Positions 33,779 through 42,183 of a stretch of DNA of 42,390 nucleotides are shown here, one piece after another. The DNA is from CAJGCS01 sp045589955. GTDB taxonomy: Bacteria; Bacillota_I; Bacilli_A; ML615J-28; CAG-313. The stretch spans positions 1 to 42,390 of the forward strand of contig JAZNQD010000065.1 in the NCBI GenBank assembly GCA_045589955.1, given 5' to 3'. The stretch's first letter is position 1. Each line of letters starts with the position of its first letter. The notes below the pieces were generated by a model. That model worked only from the letters and a program-made list of their open reading frames with translations. It was not told the DNA's origin and searched no databases. Position numbers and translations under genes: made by a program.

Positions 33779-35122
33779 ATGTTTGAATTTAACAAATATC
33801 ATTTAAAAGAATACATTAATGAAGGATTAAAACATATTGGATTTAGTGCTCCAACCAAAATTCAAGATTTAGTTATTCCTAAAGCGTTAAATATGGAAAG
33901 CCTTGTTGTTGAGAGCGCAACCGGTTCTGGCAAAACACACTCTTTCTTAATTCCAGTTTTACAACAATTAGACGAAAATCTTAATGAAGTGCAAAGCATT
34001 ATTATTTCTCCAACCAGAGAACTAGCAACGCAACTATATGATGTTTTAATGGAGTTATTAGTAAATAACACTAATATTCGTGTTGCTCGTGTAGTTGGTG
34101 GAAGTGATAGAGAAACAGAAGTAAAAAAATATGAAAAAAATCAACCTCATATTATTGTTGGGACAATTGGACGTATTAGTGATTTAGTTAACAACCAAAA
34201 TGTATTAAAAGTCTTTACAGCAAAAACAATTGTTGTTGACGAAGCAGATATGATATTTGACCAAAAAGAATTGGTTGAAGTTGACAAGCTGATTGGCAAA
34301 ATTCAAGGTAAACCACAATTCTTAATTTTTAGTGCAACTATTCCTAAAGGACTTCGTACTTTCTTAAATAAGTATTTACAAAATGTTAAAACAATTACCA
34401 TAAAAGAACAAAACCTTACTCATTCAAATATCAATCATATTATGGTTCCTTGTAAGGCAAAAGATAAATATGTTGTTTTAAAAGACTTACTTGCAACAAT
34501 CAATCCTTATCTTGCAATTATCTTTGCTAATACAAAAGATGGTGTTGATGAACTTGCAAGTAAATTAGCTCAAGATGGATATCGCGTTGGAAAACTTCAT
34601 GGTGCAATGGAAGATAGAATTCGTAAACAAACAATTCGTCGTATCCATAATTTAGAATATCAATATGTAGTTGCAAGTGATATTGCTGCAAGAGGAATTG
34701 ATATTCAAGGTGTAAGTCATGTTATTAACTTTGATTTACCAAGTGATATCGAATTTTATATCCATAGAACTGGACGTACTGCCCGTTTTGATAAAACTGG
34801 CAATGCATATAGTCTTTATTCTTATGATGACGATGAATATATTAAACTGTTACAAGCTAAAGGTTTAAAAACCCATGTTTTAAAAATCGTTAATGGTGAA
34901 TTTGTTGATGCTAAAATATTAAGAAGAGAAGTTGAAAAAAGCAAAAATATTTTAATTGAAGAAGAAGTACATAAAAAAATCCCGGTTCCTAAAAAGGTGA
35001 AACCAGGATATAAAAAGAAAAGAAAAGAATTAATTGAAAAAACAATTAAAAAAGTTAAGAAAGAACGAATTAAAGAAATATATCGTCAAAAAGCAAGACG
35101 AGAAAGAGGCTTAAATGATTAA
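33779..35122 (+). CDS. cshB: DEAD-box RNA helicase (CshB-like)
   Basis: The 447-residue helicase has the Q-motif region (FSAPTKIQ), motif I ATGSGKT at 47-53, SPTRELATQ, motif II DEAD at 154-157, motif III SAT, and HRTGRTAR in motif VI. A Lys/Arg-rich tail of about 70 residues (from about residue 375) replaces a structured C-terminal domain and probably binds RNA. It resembles Bacillus CshB (YqfR) in size and in being followed by nfo (YqfS). Its likely roles are ribosome assembly and cold adaptation. It starts directly after the mtaB stop and overlaps nfo by eight bases. Confidence 0.88.
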   Translation: MFEFNKYHLKEYINEGLKHIGFSAPTKIQDLVIPKALNMESLVVESATGSGKTHSFLIPVLQQLDENLNEVQSIIISPTRELATQLYDVLMELLVNNTNIRVARVVGGSDRETEVKKYEKNQPHIIVGTIGRISDLVNNQNVLKVFTAKTIVVDEADMIFDQKELVEVDKLIGKIQGKPQFLIFSATIPKGLRTFLNKYLQNVKTITIKEQNLTHSNINHIMVPCKAKDKYVVLKDLLATINPYLAIIFANTKDGVDELASKLAQDGYRVGKLHGAMEDRIRKQTIRRIHNLEYQYVVASDIAARGIDIQGVSHVINFDLPSDIEFYIHRTGRTARFDKTGNAYSLYSYDDDEYIKLLQAKGLKTHVLKIVNGEFVDAKILRREVEKSKNILIEEEVHKKIPVPKKVKPGYKKKRKELIEKTIKKVKKERIKEIYRQKARRERGLND

Positions 35123-36026
35123 GATTGGTTGCCATGTTGGAAATAGTGGAGAATTAATGCTTCTAGGAAGTGCAAAAGAAGCAGTTAATTTTGGAGCAAA
35201 TTGTTTTATGATTTATCTTGGAGCTCCCCAAAATACTTTCCGTAAACATGTTTCTAGTCAACGATCAACTGATGCGATAATGTATTGCTTAGAACATGAT
35301 ATTAATCCAAGTGATGTAATTGTTCATGCTCCGTATATTGTAAATTTAGGACAAAGTGATTCGGAAAAGTTTGCTTTTGCAAGTCGTTTCTTAACTCAAG
35401 AAGTAGAACAAACATCAAGATGTGGGTTTGACAAAATTGTTCTTCATCCCGGAGCGCACGTTGGGAATGGACCAGAGTTTGGTATTCGACGAATTGCACA
35501 AGGAATTAATATCATTCTTGAAAATACAAAGCATTTAAAAACAAAAATTTTGCTTGAAACAATGGCTGGAAAAGGAACAGAATGCGGACGCTCATTTGAA
35601 GAAATTGCCAAGATTATCAACCTTGTTGAAAATAAGGAAAGAATTGGTGTTTGTTTAGATACTTGTCATATTCACGATGCAGGTTATGACATTGTAAATA
35701 ACTATGAACAAGTAATTGAAGAATTTGATCGAATAATTGGCTTAAATTATTTGGGCGCTATTCATATTAATGATAGTAAAAATATTTGTGGTGCTCATAA
35801 AGACAGACATGAAAATATTGGATTTGGTCATATTGGATTCGAAACAATATTAAAGTTTGTTTATGACGAAAGATTTTTAAATGTTCCAAAAGTTCTTGAA
35901 ACACCTTATGTTGAAGATCCACTTGTAAAGAAACTTTCTTATCCTCCATATAAACAGGAAATCGAAATGATCAAAAATAAAAAATTTGATCCTTTGTTAC
36001 AAAAAAGAGTGTTAATCGAAAAATAA
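35115..36026 (+). CDS. nfo: Deoxyribonuclease IV (endonuclease IV)
   Basis: The 303-residue protein is a full AP endonuclease of the Nfo type: IGCHVGNSGEL start, VHAPYIVNL, KIVLHPGAHVG, KILLETMAGKGTECG, GVCLDTCHIHDAGYD, HINDSKNICGAHKDRHENIG and VLETPYVED carry the three-zinc ligands. It cuts DNA 5' to abasic sites in base excision repair. The start overlaps the cshB stop by eight bases, with AGAAAGAGG as SD. The cshB-nfo pair and the nearby ispG echo the Bacillus yqf region. Confidence 0.96.
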   Translation: MIKIGCHVGNSGELMLLGSAKEAVNFGANCFMIYLGAPQNTFRKHVSSQRSTDAIMYCLEHDINPSDVIVHAPYIVNLGQSDSEKFAFASRFLTQEVEQTSRCGFDKIVLHPGAHVGNGPEFGIRRIAQGINIILENTKHLKTKILLETMAGKGTECGRSFEEIAKIINLVENKERIGVCLDTCHIHDAGYDIVNNYEQVIEEFDRIIGLNYLGAIHINDSKNICGAHKDRHENIGFGHIGFETILKFVYDERFLNVPKVLETPYVEDPLVKKLSYPPYKQEIEMIKNKKFDPLLQKRVLIEK

Positions 36027-36069
36027 AAATGTAGGTAAAAGGTTCTATGAACCATTTACCTACATTTTT
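36025..36069. terminator. Bidirectional terminator between nfo and ispG
   Basis: A 15-bp stem, AAAAATGTAGGTAAA (36025-36039) with its complement at 36055-36069, one A-A mismatch and an inner GGTTC/GAACC stem give a very stable hairpin with A and T tracts on both sides. It overlaps the ispG stop. Confidence 0.93.
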
Positions 36070-37103
36070 TCTATTTCATTTATTAATTCTTTTACAATAT
36101 CTTGCTCGGGAATTGTTTTAATAATTTCACCTTTTTTGAAAAGAACACCTTTTTTTAACCCACCAGCTATACCTATGTCAGCATGTTTTGCCTCGCCAGG
36201 CCCATTTACAACACATCCCATAACCGCAACTTTAATATCTTTATTAATTGTATTTAAATATTTTTCAACTTCTTTAACAATCGGCATCATGTCGTAAGCA
36301 GTTCTTCCACAAGTTGGGCAACTGATAAGTGTTGGTTTTGTTAAATGATGGGTCATTGCTAAGATTTCTTTCGCAATTACTATTTCTTCGGTTGGATCAG
36401 TTGTTAAAGATACACGAATTGTATCGCCGATATCTTGGGAAAGTAAAGTGCCTAAAGCATAACTTGAACGAACTGTTCCGGATTTTTCTGTACCCGATTC
36501 GGTTAACCCAATATGAATTGGATAATCATAATGCTCATTTAACAATTTGTTAACTTTAATTGTGTCATCTAAATCAGTTGTTTTAATACTTAAAACTAAG
36601 TTTGTAAAGTTTTGTTCTTCAAAGAATTTGATGTGACTATCTAAACTTTCAATCATAGCCTCAATTGTTGGCCCATGGTATTTATCTAATAATTCTTTTT
36701 CGATTGAACCAGAATTTACTCCGATACGGATTGGAATATTATATTTTTTAGCAACGTCAATAATTTTCTTTAAGTTTTCTTTTGAACCGATATTTCCGGG
36801 ATTGATTCTAATTTTATCAGCACCGGCTTTAATTGATTCAATGGCAAGTTTATAATCAAAGTGGATGTCTGCAACAACTGGAATGTTTACTTGTTTTTTG
36901 ATTTCGGATATTGCCATCGCATCATTTATATCCACAATCGCAACACGAATAATATTGCAACCAATTTGTTCAAGTTGCTTTATTTGAAATACAGTGCTTT
37001 CAATATCATATGTTTTAGTGTTTGTCATTGATTGGATAGCAATTGGATTATTTTTGCCAATAGCGATATCTTTGATAAAGATTTCTTTTTTTAATTTTCT
37101 CAT
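36060..37103 (-). CDS. ispG: 4-hydroxy-3-methylbut-2-enyl-diphosphate synthase IspG (GcpE)
   Basis: The 347-residue protein matches IspG. It has NPIAIQSMTNTKT at the start and a TIM-barrel with VADIHFDYKLA and IRINPGNIGS. The [4Fe-4S] site has CPTCGRTAYD and the later VMGCVVNGPGEAKHADIGIAGG, which also bears the catalytic glutamate. It makes HMBDP in the MEP isoprenoid pathway, so this organism has at least part of that pathway. Its length is slightly below the usual 360-370, with no obvious missing part. The SD AAGGTG lies on the minus strand before the ATG. A hairpin separates it from the upstream small DNA-binding gene. Confidence 0.95.
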   Translation of the reverse strand: MRKLKKEIFIKDIAIGKNNPIAIQSMTNTKTYDIESTVFQIKQLEQIGCNIIRVAIVDINDAMAISEIKKQVNIPVVADIHFDYKLAIESIKAGADKIRINPGNIGSKENLKKIIDVAKKYNIPIRIGVNSGSIEKELLDKYHGPTIEAMIESLDSHIKFFEEQNFTNLVLSIKTTDLDDTIKVNKLLNEHYDYPIHIGLTESGTEKSGTVRSSYALGTLLSQDIGDTIRVSLTTDPTEEIVIAKEILAMTHHLTKPTLISCPTCGRTAYDMMPIVKEVEKYLNTINKDIKVAVMGCVVNGPGEAKHADIGIAGGLKKGVLFKKGEIIKTIPEQDIVKELINEIEKM

Positions 37104-37123
37104 AATACACCTTATAAAAATAT

Positions 37124-37159
37124 AACTCTAAATATTCTTAAAAAGAAGTATTTAGAGTT
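37124..37159 (-). terminator. Hairpin between the HTH/lysine-tail gene and ispG
   Basis: AACTCTAAATA (37124-37134) pairs with TATTTAGAGTT (37149-37159), with an inner TTCTT/AAGAA stem and one bulged base. On the minus strand it is followed by ATATTTTT, so it probably ends the upstream gene, perhaps incompletely. Confidence 0.65.
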
Positions 37160-37165
37160 TCTTTT

Positions 37166-37765
37166 TTATTTTTTTGTTGATTTAGCTGTTGTTGTTTTTT
37201 TAGTTGTTGATTTAGTTGCCTTTGCTTTTTTAGGAGCTACTTTCTTTGGAGTAGTTTCTAAAGATGCAACTTCAACAGCTTTTACAACACGCTTTTTAGT
37301 TTTTCGTTGTGGAGAACGAATATGACCACGTCTTAAGAAATTATAAATTGTACTTCTTGATGCTTCAACATTATATTGTTCTTGAACGATACGTGCGAAT
37401 TCACTAAAATTAGTACCACGATATTCACGACGATACAACTTACAAACAAATGTACTGATTTCTGTATCGTAAGTATTGTATGGCTTATATTGTTTGTTTT
37501 TGTGAATTACACCATCAAAGCCTTCTTCGTTAACTTGGCGCTTTAAATTTCTAACTTGTCGAGTAGAAAGTTTTAACTTTTTAGCAGCTTCAGTACCATT
37601 GATTTCTCCGTTTAAAAGTTTTTCAATTGTACGAAATTTCTTTCTTTCTTCCTTAGAAAGTTTCTTCATTCTTTTACGATATTCAACTTTTTTAAGTCTT
37701 TCGATTTCTTCTGGGGTAAGGACAGCTAGTTCCTCCGGACTAATGTTTAATTCAATTTCTTTCAT
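37166..37765 (-). CDS. Transposase-like helix-turn-helix protein with lysine-rich histone-like tail
   Basis: The 199-residue protein has an acidic/basic helical N-terminus (about 1-42), a first HTH at about 43-76 (GTEAAKKLKLSTRQVRNLKRQ), and a second predicted HTH at about 115-147 (NFSEFARIVQEQYNV, then SRSTIYNFLRRG). This double-HTH layout resembles the N-terminal DNA-binding part of IS1202/ISNCY-type transposases. The DDE catalytic domain is wholly absent. Instead, residues about 153-199 form a low-complexity tail of Lys, Thr, Ala, Ser and Pro (about 15 lysines), like histone H1 tails. It has its own consensus promoter and SD (AAGAGGT), so it looks like a maintained gene rather than debris. 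A nucleoid or regulatory DNA-binding role is likely but unproven. Confidence 0.7.
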   Translation of the reverse strand: MKEIELNISPEELAVLTPEEIERLKKVEYRKRMKKLSKEERKKFRTIEKLLNGEINGTEAAKKLKLSTRQVRNLKRQVNEEGFDGVIHKNKQYKPYNTYDTEISTFVCKLYRREYRGTNFSEFARIVQEQYNVEASRSTIYNFLRRGHIRSPQRKTKKRVVKAVEVASLETTPKKVAPKKAKATKSTTKKTTTAKSTKK

Positions 37766-37786
37766 AATAATACCTCTTCACAAAAA

Positions 37787-37815
37787 ATTATAACATATTA
37801 ATGGGGTATTTTCAA
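37787..37815 (-). promoter_or_regulatory. Promoter of the HTH/lysine-tail gene
   Basis: Read on the minus strand, TTGAAA (37815-37810), a 17-bp spacer ending in TGT, and TATAAT (37792-37787) form an extended -10 promoter. Confidence 0.82.
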
Positions 37816-37919
37816 GCAAAATGATAGGAAATAATTAAGTGTTAACTTTTTAAAAAATAATAAAAAATGATTATTAAAATAAAATAATTTACACTTATAA
37901 AGCAAAAAAAATAATATTG
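37816..37919. other. Very AT-rich stretch between divergent promoters
   Basis: About 100 bases of almost pure A/T with an inverted repeat TAAGTGT (37836-37842) and ACACTTA (37891-37897). No gene is recognisable. Confidence 0.4.
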
Positions 37920-37939
37920 TGGTATAATATACTAGGTGA
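37920..37939 (+). promoter_or_regulatory. Extended -10 and SD of the RluA-family gene
   Basis: TGG-TATAAT (-10 at 37923-37928) has no fitting -35 box. The expected start near 37935 falls inside the SD AGGTGA (37934-37939), so the leader would be extremely short. Confidence 0.6.
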
Positions 37940-37943
37940 AAAT

Positions 37944-38597
37944 ATGATTAATAATTTAAAAGTTCTATATGAAGATAACCATATTATTGTCGTTTTAAAA
38001 CCTGCTAATGTATTATCACAAGAAGACAGTACAAAAGATTTGAACATGTTAAATATGGTAAAAGCATATATTAAAGAAAAATATAGTAAACCTGGTAATG
38101 TTTATGTAGGGCTCGTTCATCGCCTTGATAGAATGACAAGTGGTGTTATGGTTTTTGCGAAAACATCAAAGGGCGCAAGCAGACTAAATGAACAAATTCG
38201 TAATAATCAAATGGAAAAAAAATACCTTGCATTAGTTGAAGGAATTACACCGGAAAATGGAACTTTGATAAATTATTTATATAAAAATGAAGAATTGGTA
38301 AAATCCTTTGTAACTGAAGATAAAAATAGAGGAAAGTATTCAGAATTAAGATTTGAGACGCAAAAACAAGGCAAAAATCAAAGTTTGGTCGATATTAGGT
38401 TAATTACTGGCCGCCATCATCAAATAAGAGTTCAGTTTGCAAACATTGGCCATCCCCTTGTTGGAGATAGCCTTTATGGGTCAAAAATAAGAACAAATTT
38501 TTATTTGCATGCATACTATTTAAGTTTTTATCATCCTGTATCAAAAGAAAAACTAGAGTTCGTAGAATATCCAAAATGGAAAGACGAGGTATTATAA
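37944..38597 (+). CDS. RluA-family 23S/tRNA pseudouridine synthase
   Basis: The 217-residue protein is a compact RluA-type pseudouridine synthase. The catalytic aspartate is Asp62 in VHRLDRMTSG, followed by the family patterns KKYLALVEG, ITGRHHQIRVQF and HPLVGDSLYG. There is no N-terminal S4 domain, unlike RluC and RluD, so the RNA target (rRNA or tRNA) cannot be told from sequence. The ATG at 37944 is chosen; a TTG at 37917 in frame lies upstream of the promoter's -10 box. metK starts immediately after its stop codon. Confidence 0.88.
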   Translation: MINNLKVLYEDNHIIVVLKPANVLSQEDSTKDLNMLNMVKAYIKEKYSKPGNVYVGLVHRLDRMTSGVMVFAKTSKGASRLNEQIRNNQMEKKYLALVEGITPENGTLINYLYKNEELVKSFVTEDKNRGKYSELRFETQKQGKNQSLVDIRLITGRHHQIRVQFANIGHPLVGDSLYGSKIRTNFYLHAYYLSFYHPVSKEKLEFVEYPKWKDEVL

Positions 38598-39740
38598 ATG
38601 AGTTTAAAAAGAAGAATCTTTACATCTGAATCGGTAACAGAAGGCCATCCTGATAAGATTTGTGATCAGATTGCGGATGCAGTATTAGATGATGTATTAT
38701 CTCAAGACCCAAAAGCTAAAGTTGCTTGTGAGGTTTGTGCAACAACTGGTTTAGTTCTTGTAATGGGAGAAATTACAACTACTGGTTATACTGATGTGCA
38801 AAAAGTGGTTCGTACCGTAGTAAATGATATTGGCTATAATCGTGGTAAACTAGGCTTTGATGCAGAAAATATTGCAGTTATTGTTACACTAGATGAGCAA
38901 TCTCCTGATATTGCTATGGGTGTTGGTGACTGTGAAGGCGCTGGTGACCAAGGTATGATGTTTGGTTACGCATGTTGCGAAACTGAAGAGTATATGCCAA
39001 TGCCAATCTCTCTTGCTCATAAACTTTCTTATCGCTTAACCACTTTAAGAAAGGAAAAATATCCACAAGAATTAAGACCTGATGGTAAGACGCAAGTATC
39101 GGTCGAATATGATGAAAATAACAATGTTGTTAGAGTGGATACAATTGTTGTTTCTACACAACACGCAGAAAGTGTAACAGAAGAATGGTTGAAAGAAACA
39201 ATTATTAATGAAGTAATTAAACCAATTATTCCTGCTAATTTATTAGATGAAAATACGAAAATTCACATTAATCCTACAGGGCGTTTTGTTATTGGTGGAC
39301 CAAAAGGAGATTCTGGTTTAACTGGACGTAAGATTATTGTTGACACATATGGAGGATATGCTCCTCATGGTGGTGGTGCATTTAGCGGTAAAGATCCAAC
39401 TAAAGTTGATAGAAGCGCAAGCTACGCTTTAAGATACGTTGCTAAAAACATGGTTGCTGCTGGTTTTGCAACAAGAATGCAAATTCAAATTGCTTATGCA
39501 ATTGGTATTGCTGAACCTGTTTCAATTTGTGTTGACACATTTGGAACATCAAAATATTCTGAAGAAGAATTGATTAAAATTATTAAAAAGCATTTTGATT
39601 TAACACCAAAAGGTATTATTGAAATGCTAGATTTAAGAAGACCAATTTATCGCTTAACTTCTAATTATGGTCACTTCGGACGCGCTGGCCTACCTTGGGA
39701 AGAGTTAGATAAAGTTGAAGAGTTAAAAAAAGAATTATAA
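38598..39740 (+). CDS. metK: S-adenosylmethionine synthetase
   Basis: The 380-residue enzyme is complete: FTSESVTEGHPDKICDQIADAVLD at the N-terminus, GAGDQGMMFGYA, FVIGGPKGDSGLTGRKIIVDTYGG and GGGAFSGKDPTKVDRSAAY-like segments. It makes SAM from methionine and ATP, feeding the many methyltransferases and radical-SAM enzymes in this window. It has no separate promoter or SAM riboswitch that I can see, and appears to be transcribed with the RluA-family gene. The SD is ACGAGGT inside that gene. Confidence 0.97.
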   Translation: MSLKRRIFTSESVTEGHPDKICDQIADAVLDDVLSQDPKAKVACEVCATTGLVLVMGEITTTGYTDVQKVVRTVVNDIGYNRGKLGFDAENIAVIVTLDEQSPDIAMGVGDCEGAGDQGMMFGYACCETEEYMPMPISLAHKLSYRLTTLRKEKYPQELRPDGKTQVSVEYDENNNVVRVDTIVVSTQHAESVTEEWLKETIINEVIKPIIPANLLDENTKIHINPTGRFVIGGPKGDSGLTGRKIIVDTYGGYAPHGGGAFSGKDPTKVDRSASYALRYVAKNMVAAGFATRMQIQIAYAIGIAEPVSICVDTFGTSKYSEEELIKIIKKHFDLTPKGIIEMLDLRRPIYRLTSNYGHFGRAGLPWEELDKVEELKKEL

Positions 39741-39767
39741 TTTATTAATAAAGAAAGGAAAAAGAAG

Positions 39768-41048
39768 ATGAAAATTTGTATTATTGGTGCTGGTAGTACT
39801 TATACTCCAGAATTAGTTGAGGGTATTATTAATAAAAGAGATACATTGCCTGTAACTGAACTTTATTTCATGGATATTGATGAAAGAAAGTTAAATATTG
39901 TTGGCGCTTTATGTCAAAGAATGATTGAAGCAGCTGGGCTTCCTTGTAAAACAGTTTTAACAATGAGTTATGAAGAAGCATTGGATGGCGCCGACTTTGT
40001 TCTTGCTCAAATTCGCGTTGGTAAACTTCCTGCACGTGTGCTTGATGAAAAAATTCCTTTAAAATATAATTTAATTGGTCAAGAAACATGTGGTATTGGT
40101 GGAATGTTCAAAGGTTTAAGAACAATTCCTGTAATGATGAAAATTGTAAAATTAATGGAACAATATTGTCCAAATGCTTGGTTAATTAACTTCTCAAATC
40201 CTTCTGGTATTTTAACAGAAGCATTATTAAATTATACTAATGTTAAAATGGTTGGTTTATGTAATGTTCCTATCAATACAGTTGATAGTATCAGAAGAAG
40301 TATGAATTTACCTGATGCATATATTGAATATATTGGTTTAAACCACTTTGCATATATTACTAAGATTGTTGATAATGGTGTTGACTACTTACAACAAGCA
40401 CTTAAAGAAGGTGTTAGTGGTCCGGCTATGAAGAATATTCCTGCAAGTGGATTTACTAAAGAACAAGTTGCTGCAATCGGTGCGATTCCAACATGTTATT
40501 TAGAATACTATTACTTTAAAGATTCTAAATTAGAAAAACTTAAAAAAGCAGAACGCACTCGTGGCGAAACTTGCATGAAAATTGAAGAAGAATTATTAGA
40601 AATTTATCAAAATAGTGAACTTCATGTTAAACCTGAACAATTATCAAAACGTGGTGGAGCTCGTTATAGCGAAGTTGCAATTAACCTAGTTAACTCAATT
40701 TGGAATGATGTTGGTGATATTCAAGTTGTCAATACTCTTAATAGAGGTGCATTAGATTTCTTAGATGATACTGATGCAGTTGAAGTTTGTGCTTATATCG
40801 GCAAAGATGGTCCTAAACCTATTCCTTGCCGTGATATTGATAATGATCATATTAAAGAATATATTAAACAATTAAAAGCTTACGAAAAACATGCGGTAAA
40901 AGCTGCAATTTATGGCTCTAAAGAAGAAGCAATGCGTGCTCTTGTTATGAATCCACTTGTTGGAGATTTAGCAACTGCTGAAAAATGCTTTGATGAAATG
41001 TTAGAAGCTCATAAAGATTATTTACCTCAATTTAATAAGGAGAACTAA
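39768..41048 (+). CDS. GH4 family 6-phospho-beta-glucosidase-like glycosidase
   Basis: The 426-residue enzyme belongs to glycoside hydrolase family 4, which uses NAD+ and a divalent metal in a redox-elimination mechanism. Landmarks are the NAD-binding IGAGSTYTPELVEGI near residue 6, NFSNPSGILTEA at 141-152, metal-binding Cys165 in GLCNVPIN and His193 in GLNHFAY. The sequence style (LicH/CelF/BglA-like) favours 6-phospho-beta-glucosides such as cellobiose-6-phosphate. GH4 enzymes need a substrate phosphorylated at C6; no PTS lies beside it, but a sugar kinase gene overlaps its stop. SD AAAGGAAAAAG. Confidence 0.88.
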   Translation: MKICIIGAGSTYTPELVEGIINKRDTLPVTELYFMDIDERKLNIVGALCQRMIEAAGLPCKTVLTMSYEEALDGADFVLAQIRVGKLPARVLDEKIPLKYNLIGQETCGIGGMFKGLRTIPVMMKIVKLMEQYCPNAWLINFSNPSGILTEALLNYTNVKMVGLCNVPINTVDSIRRSMNLPDAYIEYIGLNHFAYITKIVDNGVDYLQQALKEGVSGPAMKNIPASGFTKEQVAAIGAIPTCYLEYYYFKDSKLEKLKKAERTRGETCMKIEEELLEIYQNSELHVKPEQLSKRGGARYSEVAINLVNSIWNDVGDIQVVNTLNRGALDFLDDTDAVEVCAYIGKDGPKPIPCRDIDNDHIKEYIKQLKAYEKHAVKAAIYGSKEEAMRALVMNPLVGDLATAEKCFDEMLEAHKDYLPQFNKEN

Positions 41049-42040
41049 TGAAATACATTTTAGGCGTTGATGGTGGTAACACTAAAACCGACTATTTGTT
41101 ATATGATGTAGAAGGCAATTTTGTTGATGGCTTAAGAAGCGGAACTTGTTCACATGAAGGCTTAAAAGATGGCTTTGAAGGTGCCTATCGTGTTATGAAT
41201 GAAAGAATCACTGAACTTTTATCTCGTAATGGTTTGACAGTTGAAGATGTTGTTGCTTCTGCGATGGGACTTGCTGGTATTGATTGCCAATACCAAAAAG
41301 AACAAATCGATAAAGTAATCGAAAGAATCGGCCTTAAAAATTGTCAAGCTGTTAATGACGGATTCTTAGGAATTAAGGCTGCATCACCGAATGGAACTGG
41401 TGCGTGTTCAATTAATGGAACTGGTACAGTTAGTGTTTGCATTAATGAAAAGAACGAATGGAAACAAGTTGGTGGAATTGGCTATGTTGCAGGTGATGAA
41501 GGAGGAGGATCTTATCTAGCAAGAACTGTTGTTAGAGTTGTATTCGATTCAATTTATCGCTTTGGTCCTGAAACTGCTTTAAAACAAGATGTTTTTGAGA
41601 TGTATAATATTAAGGAAGAAAAAGAACTAGCAAGTGCTATTATTACAAAGCGTGTTGATTCTACTTTCTTAATTAAAGCGTTATTCAAAAGAGCAAATGA
41701 ATATGACTTAGTTGCAATGGATGTTTTGAAAACTGTTGGTGAGAATATGGCTCGCTCAACTGCCGGTGCAATTGTTCAAGTTGAACTTCCAAATCCTACT
41801 TATGTTATCTTAGCAGGTTCTGTTTGGGCTAATGCAACAAACAAAATTATGATTGTGTCTTTTATTAAAAAGGTAAATGAATTAACAAATAGAGAGTGTG
41901 AGTATATTATTTTAAAAGAACCACCTGTGCTTGGCGCAATTTATTGGGCAATGGAACTTGCAAATAAGAAACAACCATCTAAAGAAGAAAAAGAAAAAAT
42001 TAAACTTTCTATTCAAGAGTATCAAAGTAAGCAACATTAA
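41048..42040 (+). CDS. BadF/BadG/BcrA/BcrD-type ATPase, probable amino-sugar or glycoside kinase
   Basis: The 330-residue actin-fold kinase has the phosphate-1 motif GVDGGNTKTDYLL at residues 6-18, GLAGIDCQ in the middle, SINGTGTVSVC as phosphate-2 and GGIGYVAGDEGGGSYLA around 145. This pattern is typical of the N-acetylglucosamine kinase branch of the BadF/BadG family. A one-base overlap with the GH4 gene implies coupled synthesis. The kinase may phosphorylate either the disaccharide that GH4 then cuts or the sugar that GH4 releases. The last 15 or so residues are charged. Confidence 0.8.
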   Translation: MKYILGVDGGNTKTDYLLYDVEGNFVDGLRSGTCSHEGLKDGFEGAYRVMNERITELLSRNGLTVEDVVASAMGLAGIDCQYQKEQIDKVIERIGLKNCQAVNDGFLGIKAASPNGTGACSINGTGTVSVCINEKNEWKQVGGIGYVAGDEGGGSYLARTVVRVVFDSIYRFGPETALKQDVFEMYNIKEEKELASAIITKRVDSTFLIKALFKRANEYDLVAMDVLKTVGENMARSTAGAIVQVELPNPTYVILAGSVWANATNKIMIVSFIKKVNELTNRECEYIILKEPPVLGAIYWAMELANKKQPSKEEKEKIKLSIQEYQSKQH

Positions 42041-42056
42041 TTGTTGCTTACTTTTT
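42024..42056 (+). terminator. Terminator overlapping the end of the kinase gene
   Basis: AAAGTAAGCAAC (42024-42035) pairs with GTTGCTTACTTT (42043-42054) and is followed by T's. The stem includes the last codons and the stop of the kinase gene. Confidence 0.9.
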
Positions 42057-42071
42057 AATATTTTAATAATT

Positions 42072-42113
42072 GTGAGCATTTGATTAGACTTTTTGATTAA
42101 AATTTAGTAAAAT
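42072..42113 (+). promoter_or_regulatory. rRNA promoter P1 with upstream element
   Basis: GTGAGCATTT (42072-42081) is followed three bases later by a -35-like TAGACT (42085-42090), a 17-bp spacer and TAAAAT (42108-42113). Confidence 0.55.
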
Positions 42114-42183
42114 ATATAAGGTTGCTTTAATGAGCAATAAAATCAATGTTTTAATAACTTGCCTTTAAAAAATATTTTAAAAA

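Noticed and set aside
37917..37943. TTG start for the RluA-family protein
   Set aside because: These codons overlap the -10 box, upstream of the expected transcription start.
37100..37950. Insertion sequence around the HTH/lysine-tail gene
   Set aside because: No terminal inverted repeats, target duplication or catalytic transposase domain could be seen.
38500..38600. SAM riboswitch before metK
   Set aside because: There is no gap between the pseudouridine synthase stop and metK, and no riboswitch-like pairing was seen.
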